Of a DNA stretch of 64,000 nt, positions 24,275 through 36,225 are shown one piece after another. A program made the position numbers and the translations under genes. Location: contig NC_080074.1 in assembly GCF_949987535.1 (NCBI RefSeq), positions 42,453,641 through 42,517,640 on the forward strand, given 5' to 3'. How positions within the stretch are numbered: the first letter of the stretch is position 1; each line of letters opens with the position of its first letter. This stretch comes from Balaenoptera acutorostrata (lineage: Eukaryota; Chordata; Mammalia; Artiodactyla; Balaenopteridae). Under the pieces are notes generated by a model. It was not told the DNA's origin, made no database searches, and saw nothing but the letters and a program-made list of their open reading frames with translations.

Positions 24275-27200
24275 ATGGTAATAGGAACATACATATTGAT
24301 AATTACCTTAAATGTAAATGGATTAAATGCTCCAACCAAAAGGTATAGACTGGCTGAATGGATACAAAAACAAGACCCATATACATGCTGTCTACAAGAG
24401 ACCCACTTCAGACCTAGGGACACATATAGACTGAAAGTGAGGGGATGGAAAAAGATATGCCATGCAAATGGAAATCAAAAGAATGCTGGAGAAGCAATTC
24501 TCATATCAGACAAAATGGACTTTAAAACAAAGACTACTACAAGAGACAAAGAAGGACACTACATAATGATCAAGGGATCAATCCAAGACGAAGATATAAC
24601 AATTTTAAATATTTATGTACCCAACATAGGAGCACCTCAATACATAAGGCAAATACTAACAGCCATAAAAGGGGAAATCAACAGTAACACAATCATAGTA
24701 GGGGACTTTAACACTCCACTTTCACCAATGGACAGATCATCCAAAATGAAAATACATAAGAAAACACAAGCTTTAAATGATACATTAAACAAGATGGACT
24801 TAATTGATATTTATAGGACATTCCACCCCAAAACAACAGAATACACATTCTTCTCAAGTGCTCATGGAACATTCCCCAGGATAGATCATATCTTGGGTCA
24901 CAGATCAAGCATGGGTAAATTTAAGAAAATTGAAATCGTATCAAGTATCTTTTCCGACCACAACGCTATGAGACTAGATATCAATTACAGGAAAAAATCT
25001 GTAAAAAATACAAACACATGGAGGCTAAACAGTACACTACTTAATAACCAACAGATCACTGAAGAAATCAAAGAGGAAATCAAAAAATACCTAGAAACAA
25101 ATGACAATGAAAACAGGACAACTCAAAACGTATGGGATGCAGCAAAAGCAGTTCTAAGAGGGAAGTTTATAGCAATATAATCCTACCTTAAGAAACAAGA
25201 AAAATCTCAAATAAACAACCTAACCTTACACCTAAGGAAATTAGAGAAAGAAGAACAAAAAAACCCCACAGTTAGTGGCAGGAAAGAAATCATAAAGATC
25301 AGATCAGAACAGAAATAAATGAAAACGAAATGAAGGAAATGATAGCAAAGATCAATAAAACTAAAAGCTTGTTCTTTGAGAAGATAAACAAAATTGATAA
25401 ACCATTAGCCAGACTCATGAAGAAAAAAAGGGAGAAGAGTCAAATCAGTAGAATTAGAAATGAAAAAGGAGAAGTAACAACTGACACTGCAGAAATACAA
25501 AGGATCATGAGAGATTACTACAAGCAACTCTATGCCAATAAAATGGACAACCTGGAAGAAATGGACAAATTCTTAGTAATGCACAACCTTCCGACACTGA
25601 ACCTGGAAGAAATAGAAAATATGAACAGACCAATCACAAGCACTGAAATTGAAACTGTGATTAAAAATCTTCCAACAAACAAAAGCCCAGGACCAGATGG
25701 CTTCACAGGCGAATTCTATCAAACATTTAGAGAAGAGCTAACACCTATCCTTCCCAAACTCTTCCAAAATATAGCAGAGGGAGGAATACTCCCAACTCAT
25801 TCTACAAGGCCACCATCACCCTGATAAAAAAACCAGACAAAGATGTCACAAAGAAAGAAAACTACAGGCCAATATCACTGATGAACATAGATGCAAAAAT
25901 CCTCAACAAAATACTAGCAAACAGAATCCAACAGCACATTAAAAGGATCATACACTATGATCAAGTGGGGTTTATCCCAGGAATGCAAGGATTCTTCAAT
26001 ATACGCAAATCAACCAATGTGATACACCATATTAACAAATTGAAGAATAAAAACCATATGATCATCTCAATAGATGCAGAGAAAGCTTTTGACAAAATTC
26101 AACACCCATTTATGATAAAAATCCTCCAGAAAGTAGGCATAGAGGGAACCTTCCTCAACATAATAAAGGCCATATATGACAAACCCACAGCCAACATCGT
26201 CCCCAGTGGTGAAAAACTGAAATCATTTCCACTAAGATTGGGAACAACACAAGGTTGCCCACTCTCACCACTATTATTCAACATAGTTTTGGAAGTTTTA
26301 GCCACAGCAACCAGAGGAGAAAGAGAAATAAAAGGAATACAAATTGGAAAAGGAGAAGTAAAGCTGTCACTGTTTGCAGATGACATGATACAATACATAG
26401 AGGATCCCAAAGATGCTACCAGAAAACTACTAGAGCTAATCAATGAATTTGGTAAAGTAGCAGGATACAAAATTAATGCTCAGAAATCTCTTGCATTCCT
26501 ATACACTAACGGTGAAAAATCCGAAAGTGAAATTAAGAAAACACTCCCATTTACCATTGCAACAAAAAGAATAAAATATCTAGGAATAAACTAACCTAAG
26601 GAGACAAAAGACCTGTATGCGGAAAACTATAAGACACTGATGAAAGAAATTAAAGATGATACAAACAGATGGAGAGATATACCATGTTCTTGGATTGGAA
26701 GAATCAACATTGTGAAAATGACTCTACAACCCAAACCAGTCTACAGATTCAATGCAATCCCTATCAAGCTACCAATGGCATTTTCCACAGAACTAGAATA
26801 AAAAATTTCACAATTTGTATGGAAACAGAAAAGACCCCGAATAGCCAAAGCAATCTTGAGAAAGGAAAACAGAGCTGGAGGAATCAGGCTCCCTGACTTC
26901 AGACTATACTACAAAGCTACAGTAATCAAGACAGTATGGTACTGGCACAAAAACAGAAACATAGATCAATGGAACAGGATAGAAAGCCCAGAGATAAACC
27001 CACGCACATATGGTCACCTTATCTTTGATAAAGGAAGGAAGAAAATACAGTGGAGAAAAGACAGCCTCTTCAGTAAGTGGTGCTGGGAAAACTGGACAGC
27101 TACATGTAAAAGAATGAAATAGAACACTCCCTAACACCATACACAAAAATAAACTCAAAATGGAATAAAAACCTAAATGGAAGGCCAGACACTATAAATC

Positions 27201-28096
27201 TCTTAGAGGAAAACATAGGCAGAACACTCTATGACATAAATCACAGCAAGATCCTCTTTGACCCACCTCCTAGAGAAATGGAAGTAAGAACAAAAATAAA
27301 CAAATGGGACCTAATGAAACTTAAAAGCTTTTGCACAGCAAAGGAAACCATAAACAAGACCAAAAGACAACCCTCAGAATGGGAGAAAATATTTGCAAAT
27401 GAAGCAACTGACAAAGGATTAATCTCCAAAATTTACAAGCAGCTCATGCAGCTCAGTATCAAAAAAACAAACAACCCAATCCAAAAATGGGCAGAAGACC
27501 TAAATAGACATTTCTCCAAAGAAGATATACAGAGTGCCAACAAACACATGGAAGAATGCTCAACATCATTAATCATTAGAGAAATGCAAACCAAAACTAC
27601 AATGAGATATCATCTCACACCGGTCAGAATGGCCATCATCAAAAAATCTACAAACAATAAATGCTGGAGAGGGTGTGGAGAAAAGGGAACCCTCTTGCAC
27701 TGTTGGTGGGAATGTAAATTGATACAGCCACTATGGAAAACAGTATGGAGTTTCCTTAAAAAACTAAAAATAGAACTACCATAGGACCCAGCAATCCCAC
27801 TACCGGGCAGATACCCTGAGAAAACCATAATTCAAAAAGAGTCAGGTACCACAATGTTCACTGCAGCTCTATTTACAACAGCCAGGACATGGAAGCAACC
27901 TAAGTGTCCATCAACAGATGAATGGATAAAGAAGATGTGGCACATATATGCAATGGGATATTACTCAGCCATGAAAAGGAACGAAACTGAGTTATTTGTA
28001 GTGAGGTGGATGGACCCAGAGTCTGTCATACAGAGTGAAGTAAGTCAGAAATAGAAAAACAAATACTGTATGCTAACACATATATATGGAATTTAA
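24275..28096 (+). pseudogene. L1 copy 2 ORF2 pseudogene
   Basis: Opens at ATG 24275. The endonuclease domain is complete (codons 1-240) with QETHF, GDFNTP, RIDHILG and an intact SDHNAM (GAC at 24956, codon 228). The frame stops at TAA 25178 where copy 3 has CAA. Later lesions are a frameshift near 25320, a 1-base deletion near 25793, CTA to TAA at 26593, TAA near 26799, a 1-base deletion near 27119 and TAG at 27782. Reverse transcriptase motifs ([18 protein letters not shown]) survive in 25881-26594 and the CCHC motif near 27662. The frame ends at TAA 28094. Confidence 0.92.
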
Positions 28097-28605
28097 AAGA
28101 AAAATAAATAAATAAAAATGGTCATGAAGAACCTAGGGGCAAGATGGGAATAAAGACGCAGACCTACTAGAGAATGGACTTGAGGACACGGGGAGGGGGA
28201 AGGGTAAGCTGGGACAAAGTGAGAGAGTGGTATGGACATATATACACTACCAAATGTAAAATAGATAGCTAGTGGGAAGCAGCCGCATAGCACAGGGAGA
28301 TCAGCTTGGTGCTCTGTGACCACCTAGAGGGGTGGGATAGGGAGGGTGGGAGGGAGGGAGACGCAAGAGGGAAGAGATATGGGGACATACGTATATGTAT
28401 AACTGAATCAGTTTGTTATAAAGCAGAAACTAACACACCATTGTAAAGTAATTATACTCCAATAAAGATGTCAAAAAAAATTAAAAAAAAGAAAACACAT
28501 GCTTTCACATGATACTAACCCATGTACTTTATGTAGCCCCTTTTATCTCTGCCTATTTAGTCCTCCCATCTTTAAATACATAGCTCAAAATCAACATTCT
28601 TCTTT

Positions 28606-28849
28606 AAAAGGCAAATACTGTATGACCCCACTTCTCTGAGCGATCTAAAATAGTCAAATTCACAGAAACAGAAAGTAGAATGGTGGTTACCAGAGGCCTG
28701 CAGGAGGGGAAAAGGGGGAGTTGTCCTTTAGTAGGTACAGGGTTTCTGTTTGGCAAGACAAAACAGTCCTAGAGAGCCGTGGCACAATAATGTGAATTCG
28801 CTTAATGCTATTGACTGTACACTTAAAAATAGTTAAGATGGTAAATTTT
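28606..28849 (+). mobile_element. 3'UTR of an older L1, split by L1 copy 3
   Basis: 'aatactgtatgaccccacttctctgag', 'gtggttaccagaggcctgcaggagggg' and 'ttgactgtacacttaaaaatagttaagatggtaaatttt' form the 3' end of an L1M-type element. The sequence resumes on the far side of copy 3 at 36260 ('atgttttcccaccacaatt'). Confidence 0.75.
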
Positions 28850-28861
28850 GAGGAGAGGGAG

Positions 28862-28870
28862 AAGATGGCG
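28862..28870 (+). promoter_or_regulatory. YY1-like site at the L1 5' end
   Basis: AAGATGGCG lies 13 bases inside the element. In primate L1 a YY1 site (CAAGATGGC core) at nearly the same place directs accurate transcription start. Copy 4 has CAAGATGGCAG at the equivalent position, and copy 2 has CAAGATGGTGG with the core changed. Position and motif are seen; binding is inferred. Confidence 0.6.
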
Positions 28871-29190
28871 AAAGAGTAAGACGCGGAGATCACCTTCCTT
28901 CCCACAGATACAGTAGAAATACATCTACACGTGGAACTGCTCCTACAGAACACCCACTGAACGCTGGCAGAAAACGTCCGACCTCCAAAAAGGCAAGAAA
29001 ATCCCCCCGTACTTGGGTAGAGCAAAAGAAAAAAGAAATAACAGAGACAAAAGAATAGGGACGGCACCTGCACCAGTGGGAGGGAGCTGTGAAGGAGGAA
29101 AGGTTTCCACGCACTAGGAAGCCCCTTCGCGGGCGGAGACTGCGGGTGGCAGAGGGGGGAAGCTTTGGAGCCACGGAGGAGAGCGCAGCC

Positions 29191-29920
29191 ACAGGGGTGC
29201 GGAGGGCAAAGCGGAGAGGTTCCCGCACAGAGGCTCGGCGCCGAGCAGCACTCACCAGCCCGAGAGGCTTGTCTGCTCCCCCGCCGGGGCGGGCGGGGCT
29301 GGGAGCTGAGGCTCGGCTTCAGTCGGATCGCAGGGAGAGGGCTGGGGCTGGCGGCGTGAACACAGCCTGAAGGGGTTAGCGCACCACAGCTAGCCGGGAG
29401 GGAGTCCGGGGAAAAAGTCTGCAGCTGCCGAAGAGGCAAGAGACTTTTTCTTGCCTCTTAGTTTCGCTGCGCGCAAGGAGAGGGGATTCAGAGTGCCGCC
29501 TAAACGAACTCCAGAGAAGGGCGCGAGCCGTGGCTATCAGCGCGGATCCCACAGCAACAGGGGCGCAGAGGGAAAAACGGAGAGACTCCCGCACAGAGGC
29601 TTGGCGCCGAGCAGTGCTCACCAGCCCGAGAGGCTTGTCTGCTCAGCCGCCGGGGCGGGCGGGGCTGGGAGCTGAGGCTCGGCTTCGGTCGGATCGCAGG
29701 GAGACGACTGGGGCTGGCGGCGTGAACACAGCCTGAAGGGGTTGGCGCACCACAGCTAGCCGGGAGGGAGACCGGGAAAAGGTCTGCAGCTGCCGAAGAG
29801 GCAAGAGACTTTTTCTTGCCTCTTAGTTTCGCTGCGCGCAAGGAGAGGGGATTCAGAGTGCCGCCTAAACGAACTCCAGAGAAGGGCGCGAGCCGTGGCT
29901 ATCAGCACGGACCCCAGAGA
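29191..29920 (+). repeat. 365-bp tandem duplication inside the L1 copy 3 5'UTR
   Basis: Unit 1 (29191-29556) and unit 2 (29557 to about 29920) align end to end with an offset of 365-366 bp and only scattered differences. For example, acaggggtgcggaggg in unit 1 corresponds to acaggggcgcagaggg in unit 2, and both contain gcaagagactttttcttgcc and 'gccgtggctatcagc'. Copies 2 and 4 have the segment once. The junction lies in a ccacag/acag microhomology. The duplicated part is GC- and CpG-rich. Confidence 0.93.
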
Positions 29921-31092
29921 CGGGCGTGAGACGCTGGGGCTGCTGCTGCCACCTCCAAAAAGCCTGTGTGTGAGCACAGGTCACTCTCCACACCGCCCCT
30001 CCCGGTAGCCTGTGCAGCCCGCCACTGCCAGGGTCCGGGATCCGGGGACAACATTCCCGGGAGAACGCACTGCGCGCCTCAGGCTGCTGCAACGTCACGC
30101 CGGCCTCTGACGCTGCAGGCTCGCCCCGCCTCCTCTGTACCCCTCCCTCCCCGCGGCCTGGGTGAGCCAGAGCCCCCGAAGCAGCTTTAACCCCGTCCTG
30201 TCTGGGCGGGGAACAGACGCCCTCAGGCGACCTACACGCAGAGGAGGGTCCAAATCCAAAGCTGAACCCCAGGAGCTGTGCGAACAGGGAAGAGAAGGGG
30301 AAATCTCTCCCAGCAGCCTCAGAAGCAGCGGATTAAAACTCCACAAACAACTTGATGTACCTGCATCCGTTGAATACCTGAATAGACAACGAATCATCCC
30401 AAATTCAGGAGGTGGACTTTGGGAGCAGGAGATATTAATTTTTCCCCTTTTCCTTTTTTTTGTGAGTGTATATGTATATGCTTCTGGGTGAGATTTTGTC
30501 TGTATAGCTTTGCTTTACAATAGCTTTATTTTACTTCACTATATTATAGCCTCTTTCTTTCTTTCTTTCTATTTTTTCTCCCTTTTACTCTGAGCTGTGT
30601 GGACGAAAGGCTCTTGGTGCTCCAGCCAGGCATCAGGGCCGTGCCTCTGAGGTGGGAGAGCCAACTTCAGAACACTGGTCCACAAGAGACCTCCCAGCTC
30701 CACGTAATACCAAACGGCAAAAATCTCCCAGAGATCTCCATCTCAACATCAAGACCCAGCTTCAGCCAACGACCAGCAAGCTACAGTGCTGGACACCCTA
30801 TGCCAAACAACTAGCTAGACAGGAACACAACCCCATCCATTAGCAGAGAGGCTGCCTAAAATCATAATAAGGCCACAGACACACCAAAATACACCACCAG
30901 ACGTGGACGTGCCCACCAGAAAGACAAGATCTAGCCTCATCCACCAGAACTCAGGCACTAGTTCCCTCCACCAGGAAGCCTACACAACCCACTGAACCAA
31001 CCTTAGCCACTGGGGACAGATACCAAAAACAACGGGAACTATGAACCTGCAGCCTGTGAAAAGGAGACCCCAAACACAGTAAGATAGGCAAA

Positions 31093-31986
31093 ATGAGGCG
31101 ACAGAAAAACACACAGCAGATGAAGGAGCAGGCTCAAAACACACTGGACTTAACAAATGAAGAGGAAATAGGTAGTCTACCTGAAAAAGAATTCAGAATA
31201 ATGATAGTAAGGATGATCCAAAATCTTGGAAATAGAATAGACAAAATGCAAGAAACATTTAACAAGGATGTAGAAGAACTAAAGAGGAACCAAGCAATGA
31301 TGAAGAACACAATAAATGAAATTAAAAATACTCTAGATGGGATCAATAGTAGAATAACTGAGGCAGAAGAAAGGATAAGTGACCTGGAAGATAAAATGGT
31401 GGAAATAACTACTACAGAGCAGGATAAAGAAAAAAGAATGAAAAGAACTGAGGACAGTCTCAGGGACCTCTGGGACAACATTAAACGCTCCAACATTCAA
31501 ATTATAGGGGTACCAGAAGAAGAAGAGAAAAAGAAAGGGACTGAGAAAATTTTTGAAGAGATTATAGTTGAAAACTTCCCTAATATGGGAAAGGAAACAG
31601 TTAATCAAGTCCTGGAAGCACAGAGAGTCCCATACAGGATAAACCCAAGGAGGAACACGCCAAGACACATATTAATCAAACTGTCAAAAATTAAATATAA
31701 GGAAAACATATTAAAGGCAGCAAGGGAAAAAAAACAAATAACACACAAGGGAATCCCCATAAGGTTAACATCTGATCTATCAGCAGAAACTCTGCAAGCC
31801 AGAAGGGAGTGGCAGGATATACTTAAAGTGATGAAGGAGAAAAACCTACAACCAAGATTACTCTACCCAGCAAGGATCTCATTCAGATTTGATGGAGAAA
31901 TTAAAACCTTTACAGACAAGCAAAAGCTGAGAGAGTTCAGCACCACCAAACCAGCTTTACAACAAATGCTAAAGGAACTTCTCTAG
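31093..31986 (+). CDS. L1 ORF1 protein (RNA-binding chaperone), intact
   Basis: A 297-residue protein, the usual size for this L1 lineage. Known role of the family: trimeric cytoplasmic protein that coats L1 RNA and acts as nucleic-acid chaperone in the ribonucleoprotein. Seen here: a charged N-terminus; a long heptad-rich coiled coil (about residues 25-125, including [19 protein letters not shown]); an RRM-like core from about residue 133 ([12 protein letters not shown], then [13 protein letters not shown]); and a basic C-terminal domain from about 191 ([27 protein letters not shown]) to the end LKELL. The ATG at 31093 aligns with the starts of copies 1 and 4 and with the mutated start of copy 2. 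An upstream ATG at 31041 opens only a 13-codon frame. The ORF2 start follows 58 bases after the stop. Confidence 0.95.
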   Translation: MRRQKNTQQMKEQAQNTLDLTNEEEIGSLPEKEFRIMIVRMIQNLGNRIDKMQETFNKDVEELKRNQAMMKNTINEIKNTLDGINSRITEAEERISDLEDKMVEITTTEQDKEKRMKRTEDSLRDLWDNIKRSNIQIIGVPEEEEKKKGTEKIFEEIIVENFPNMGKETVNQVLEAQRVPYRINPRRNTPRHILIKLSKIKYKENILKAAREKKQITHKGIPIRLTSDLSAETLQARREWQDILKVMKEKNLQPRLLYPARISFRFDGEIKTFTDKQKLREFSTTKPALQQMLKELL

Positions 31987-32044
31987 GCAAGAAACACAAG
32001 AGAAGGAAAACACCTACAATAACAAACCCAATACATTTAAGAAA

Positions 32045-35000
32045 ATGGGAATAGGAATATACATATCGATAATTACCTTGAATGTAAATGGATTAAATGC
32101 TCCCACCAAAAGACACAGGCTGGCTGAATGGATACAAAAACAAGACCCATATATATGCTGTCTACAAGAGACCCACTTCAGACCTAGAGACACATACAGA
32201 TTGAAAGTGAGGGGATGGAAAAAGATATTCCATGCAAATGGAAATCAAAAGAAAGCTGGAGTAGCAATTCTCATATCAGACAAAATAGACTTTAAAATAA
32301 AGACTATTACAAGAGACAAAGAAGGACACTATATAATGATCAAGGGATCGATCCAAGAGGAAGGTATAACAATTGTAAATATTTATGCACCCAACATAGG
32401 AGCACCTCAATACATAAGGCAAATACTAACAGCCATAAAAGGGGAAATTGACAGCAACACAATCATAGTAGGGGACTTTAACACCCCACTTTCACCAATG
32501 GACAGATCATCCAAAATGAAAATAAATAAGGAAACACAAGCTTTAAATGATACATTAAACAATATGGACTTAATTGATATTTATAGGACATTCCACCCAA
32601 AAACAACAGAATACACATTTTTCTCAAGTGCTCATGGAACATTCTCCAGGATAGATCATATCTTGGGTCACAAATCAAGCCTTGGTAAATTTAAGAAAAT
32701 TGAAATCGTATCAAGTATCTTTTCCAACCACAACGCTATGAGACTAGATATCAATTACAGGAAAAGATCTGTAAAAAATACAAACACATGGAGGCTACAC
32801 AATACATTACTTAATAACGAAGTGATTACTGAAGAAATCAAAGGGGAAATCAAAAAATACCTAGAAACAAATGACAACGGAGACACGACGACCCAAAACC
32901 TATGGGACGCAGCAAAAGCAGTGCTAAGAGGGAAGTTTATAGCAATACAAGCCTACCTCAAGAAACAGGAAACATCTCGAATAAACAACCTAACCTTGCA
33001 CCTAAAGCAATTAGAGAAAGAAGAACAAAAAAACCCCAAAGCCAGCAGAAGGAAAGAAATTATAAAGATCAGGTCAGAAATAAATGAAAAAGAAATGAAG
33101 GAAACAATAGCAAAAATCAATGAAACTAAAAGCTGGTTCTTTGAGAAGATAAACAAAATTGATAAACCATTAGCCAGACTCATCAAGAAAAAAAGGGAGA
33201 AGACCCAGATCAATAGAATTAGAAATGAAAAAGGAGAAGTAACCACTGACACTGCAGAAATACAAAAGATCATGAGAGATTACTACAAGCAACTCTATGC
33301 CAATAAAATGGACAACCTGGAAGAAATGGACAGATTCTTAGAAACGCACAAACTGCCAAGACTGAACCAGGAAGAAATAGAAAATATGAACAGACCAATC
33401 ACAAGCACTGAAATTGAAACTGTGATTAAAAACCTTCCAACAAACAAAAGCCCAGGACCAGATGGCTTCACAGGTGAATTCTATCAAACATTTAGAGAAG
33501 AGCTAACACCTATCCTTCTCAAACTCTTCCAAAATATTGCAGAGGGAGGAACACTCCCAAACTCATTCTACAAGGCCACCATCACCCTGATACCAAAACC
33601 AGAGAAAGATGTCACAAAGAAAGAAAACTACAGGCCAATATCACTGATGAACATAGATGCAAAAATCCTCAACAAAATACTAGCAAACAGAATCCAACAG
33701 CACATTAAAAGGATCATACACCATGATCAAGTGGGGTTTATCCCAGGAATGCAAGGATTCTTCAATATACGCAAATCAATCAATGTGATACACCATATTA
33801 ACAAATTGAAGGAGAAAAACCATATGATCATCTCAATAGATGCAGAGAAAGCTTTCGACAAAATTCAACACCCATTTATGATAAAAGCCCTGCAGAAAGT
33901 AGACATAGAGGGAACTTTCCTCAACATAATAAAGGCCATATATGACAAACCCACAGCCAACATTGTCCTCAATGGTGAAAAACTGAAACCATTTCCACTA
34001 AGATCAGGAACAAGACAAGGTTGCCCACTCTCACCACTATTATTCAACATAGTTCTGGAAGTCCTAGCCACAGCAATCAGAGAAGACAAAGAAATAAAAG
34101 GAATCCAAATCGGAAAAGAAGTAAAGCTGTCACTATTTGCAGATGACATGATACTATACATAGAGAATCCTAAAGATGCTACCAGAAAACTCCTAGAGCT
34201 AATCAATGAATTTGGTAAAGTAGCAGGATACAAAATTAATGCACAGAAATCTCTTGCATTTCTATACACTAATGACGAAAAATCTGAAAGTGAAATTAAG
34301 AAAACACTCCCATTTACCATTGCAACAAAAAGAATAAAATATCTAGGAATAAACCTACCTAAGGAGACAAAAGACCTGTATGCAGAAAATTATAAGACAC
34401 TGATGAAAGAAATTAAAGATGATACAAATAGATGGAGAGATATACCATGTTCCTGGATTGGAAGAATCAACATTGTGAAAATGACTCTACTTCCCAAAGC
34501 AATCTACAGATTCAATGCAATCCCTATCAAACTACCACTGGCATTTTTCACAGAACTAGAACAAAAAATTTCACAATTTGTATGGAAACACAAAAGACCC
34601 CGAATAGCCAAAGCCATCTTGAGAACGAAAAATGGAGCTGGGGGAATCAGGCTCCCTGACTTCAGACTATATTACAAAGCTTCAGTAATCAAGACAGTTT
34701 GGTACTGGCACAAAAACAGAAATATAGATCAATGGAACAGGATAGAAAGCCCAGAGATAAACCCACACACATATGGTCAACTTATCTTTGATAAAGGAGG
34801 CAAGCATATACAGTGGAGAAAAGACAGCCTCTTCAATAAGTGGTGCTGGGAAAATTGGACAGGAACATGTAAAAGTATGAAATTAGAACACTCCCTGACA
34901 CCATGCTCAAAAATAAACTCAAAATGGATTAAAGACCTAAGTGTAAGGGCAGACACTATCAAACTCTTAGAGGAAAACATAGGCAGAACACTCTATGACA

Positions 35001-35860
35001 TACATCACAGCAAGAATCTTTTTGACCCAGCTCCCAGAGAAATGGAAATAAGAACACAAATAAACAAATGGGACCTAATGAAACTTAAAAGCTTTTGCAC
35101 AGCAAAGGAAACCATAAACAAGACCAAAAGACAACCCTCAGAATGGGAGAAAATATTTGCAAATGAAGCAACTGACAAAGGATTAATCTCCAAGATTTAC
35201 AAGCAGCTCATGCAGCTCAATAACAAAAAAACGAACAACCCAATCCAAAAATGGGCAGAAGATCTAAATAGACATTTCTCCAAAGAAGATATACAGATGG
35301 CCTACAGACACATGAAAGAATGCTCAACATCATTAATCATTAGAGAAATGCAAATCAAAACTACAATGAGATATCATCTCACACCGGTCAGAATGGCCAT
35401 CATCAAAAAATCTAGAAACAATAAATGCTGGAGAGGGTGTGGAGGAAAGGGAACACTCTTGCACTGTTGGTGGGAATGTAAATTGATACAGCCACTATGG
35501 AGAACAGTATGGAGGTTCCTTAAAAAACTACAAATAGAACTACCATATGACCCAGCAATCCCACTACTGGGCATATACCCTGAGAAAACCATAGGTCAAA
35601 AAGAGTCATGTACCAAAATGTTCATTGCAGCTCTATTTACAATAGCCAGGACATGGAAGCAACCTAAATGTCCATCGACAGATGAATGGATGAAGAAGAT
35701 GTGGCACATATATACAATGGAATATTACTCAGCCATAAAAAGAAATGAAATGGAGGTATTTGTAATGAGGTGGATGGAGTTAGAGTCTGTCATACAGAGT
35801 GAAGTAAGTCAGAAAGAGAAAAACAAATACAGTATGCTAACACATATATACGGAATCTAA
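32045..35860 (+). CDS. L1 ORF2 protein (endonuclease / reverse transcriptase), open frame with altered SDH motif
   Basis: 1271 residues, close to the human L1 ORF2 length of 1275. Residues 1 to about 238 form the APE-like endonuclease that nicks target DNA; visible active-site positions are N13, E42 (QETHF), D144 and N146 (GDFNTP), D204 (RIDHILG) and H229. The conserved Ser-Asp-His triplet reads S227-N228-H229 because codon 228 is AAC (32726); copies 1 and 2 have GAC. The reverse transcriptase follows, with SPGPDGF, catalytic D599 in [23 protein letters not shown] and D700-D701 in LFADDM. One Glu codon just before this strand is missing relative to the other copies (IGKEVKLS against IGKEEVKLS). 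The C-terminal CX3CX7HX4C motif uses C1128, C1132, H1140 and C1145. Family knowledge: performs target-primed reverse transcription on L1 and SINE RNA. Translation probably depends on reinitiation after ORF1. Whether N228 permits nicking is unknown. Confidence 0.95.
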   Translation: MGIGIYISIITLNVNGLNAPTKRHRLAEWIQKQDPYICCLQETHFRPRDTYRLKVRGWKKIFHANGNQKKAGVAILISDKIDFKIKTITRDKEGHYIMIKGSIQEEGITIVNIYAPNIGAPQYIRQILTAIKGEIDSNTIIVGDFNTPLSPMDRSSKMKINKETQALNDTLNNMDLIDIYRTFHPKTTEYTFFSSAHGTFSRIDHILGHKSSLGKFKKIEIVSSIFSNHNAMRLDINYRKRSVKNTNTWRLHNTLLNNEVITEEIKGEIKKYLETNDNGDTTTQNLWDAAKAVLRGKFIAIQAYLKKQETSRINNLTLHLKQLEKEEQKNPKASRRKEIIKIRSEINEKEMKETIAKINETKSWFFEKINKIDKPLARLIKKKREKTQINRIRNEKGEVTTDTAEIQKIMRDYYKQLYANKMDNLEEMDRFLETHKLPRLNQEEIENMNRPITSTEIETVIKNLPTNKSPGPDGFTGEFYQTFREELTPILLKLFQNIAEGGTLPNSFYKATITLIPKPEKDVTKKENYRPISLMNIDAKILNKILANRIQQHIKRIIHHDQVGFIPGMQGFFNIRKSINVIHHINKLKEKNHMIISIDAEKAFDKIQHPFMIKALQKVDIEGTFLNIIKAIYDKPTANIVLNGEKLKPFPLRSGTRQGCPLSPLLFNIVLEVLATAIREDKEIKGIQIGKEVKLSLFADDMILYIENPKDATRKLLELINEFGKVAGYKINAQKSLAFLYTNDEKSESEIKKTLPFTIATKRIKYLGINLPKETKDLYAENYKTLMKEIKDDTNRWRDIPCSWIGRINIVKMTLLPKAIYRFNAIPIKLPLAFFTELEQKISQFVWKHKRPRIAKAILRTKNGAGGIRLPDFRLYYKASVIKTVWYWHKNRNIDQWNRIESPEINPHTYGQLIFDKGGKHIQWRKDSLFNKWCWENWTGTCKSMKLEHSLTPCSKINSKWIKDLSVRADTIKLLEENIGRTLYDIHHSKNLFDPAPREMEIRTQINKWDLMKLKSFCTAKETINKTKRQPSEWEKIFANEATDKGLISKIYKQLMQLNNKKTNNPIQKWAEDLNRHFSKEDIQMAYRHMKECSTSLIIREMQIKTTMRYHLTPVRMAIIKKSRNNKCWRGCGGKGTLLHCWWECKLIQPLWRTVWRFLKKLQIELPYDPAIPLLGIYPEKTIGQKESCTKMFIAALFTIARTWKQPKCPSTDEWMKKMWHIYTMEYYSAIKRNEMEVFVMRWMELESVIQSEVSQKEKNKYSMLTHIYGI

Positions 35861-36086
35861 GGGAAAAAAAAAAAAAAGGCCATGAAGAACCTAGTGGCAA
35901 GACAGGAATAAAGACACAAACCTACTAGAGAATGGACTTGAGGATATGGGGAGGGGGTGGGGTGAGATGTGACAGGGTAAGAGAGTGTCATGGACATATA
36001 TACACTACCAAATGTAAAATAGATAACTAGTGGGAAGCAGCCGCACAGCACAGGGAGATCAGCTCGGTGCTTTGTGACCACCTAGA

Positions 36087-36116
36087 GGGGTGGGATGGGG
36101 AGGGTGGGAGGGAGGG
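36087..36116 (+). promoter_or_regulatory. G-tract cluster in L1 3'UTR (G-quadruplex candidate)
   Basis: At least six runs of three or more G with 1-2-base gaps (ggggtgggatggggagggtg and onward). The same block occurs in copies 2 (about 28329-28360), 4 and 5. G-quadruplex-forming polypurine tracts in L1 3'UTRs are a known feature; folding is inferred. Confidence 0.6.
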
Positions 36117-36219
36117 AGATGCAAGAGGGGAGAGAAATGGGAACATATTGTATATGTATAACTGATTCACTTTGTTATAAAGCAGAAGCTAACACACTAT
36201 TGTAAGGCAATTAAACTTC

Positions 36220-36225
36220 AATAAA
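36220..36225 (+). terminator. Polyadenylation signal of L1 copy 3
   Basis: AATAAA directly precedes gatgtt and the poly(A) tract. The canonical hexamer is retained in the same place in copies 2 and 5, and copy 4 also reads AATAAA (aataaaaatgtt). Confidence 0.85.

Larger units (their letters stand above)
21271..28489 (+). mobile_element. L1 copy 2: full-length LINE-1 with TSD, inactivated
   Basis: A 7.2-kb LINE-1 flanked by a perfect 16-bp TSD agaaaacacatgcttt (21255-21270 and 28490-28505). The 5' end (ggaggagcttcaagatggtgg) matches the 5' termini of copies 3 and 4, so it is full length. The roughly 2.06-kb 5'UTR has a CpG-rich first half and a T-rich second half (22498-22830). Then come ORF1, ORF2, the G-rich 3'UTR and AATAAA followed by an A-rich tail. 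The YY1-like site near the 5' end is altered to CAAGATGGTGG. Both ORFs are damaged, so it cannot move by itself. Confidence 0.97.

Noticed and set aside
33865..34320. Minus-strand frames of 100-260 codons over L1 ORF1/ORF2 (also 3700-4134, 23250-23735 and 49869-50657)
   Set aside because: They are mirror shadows of the A-rich L1 coding strand, recurring wherever the sense ORFs do.
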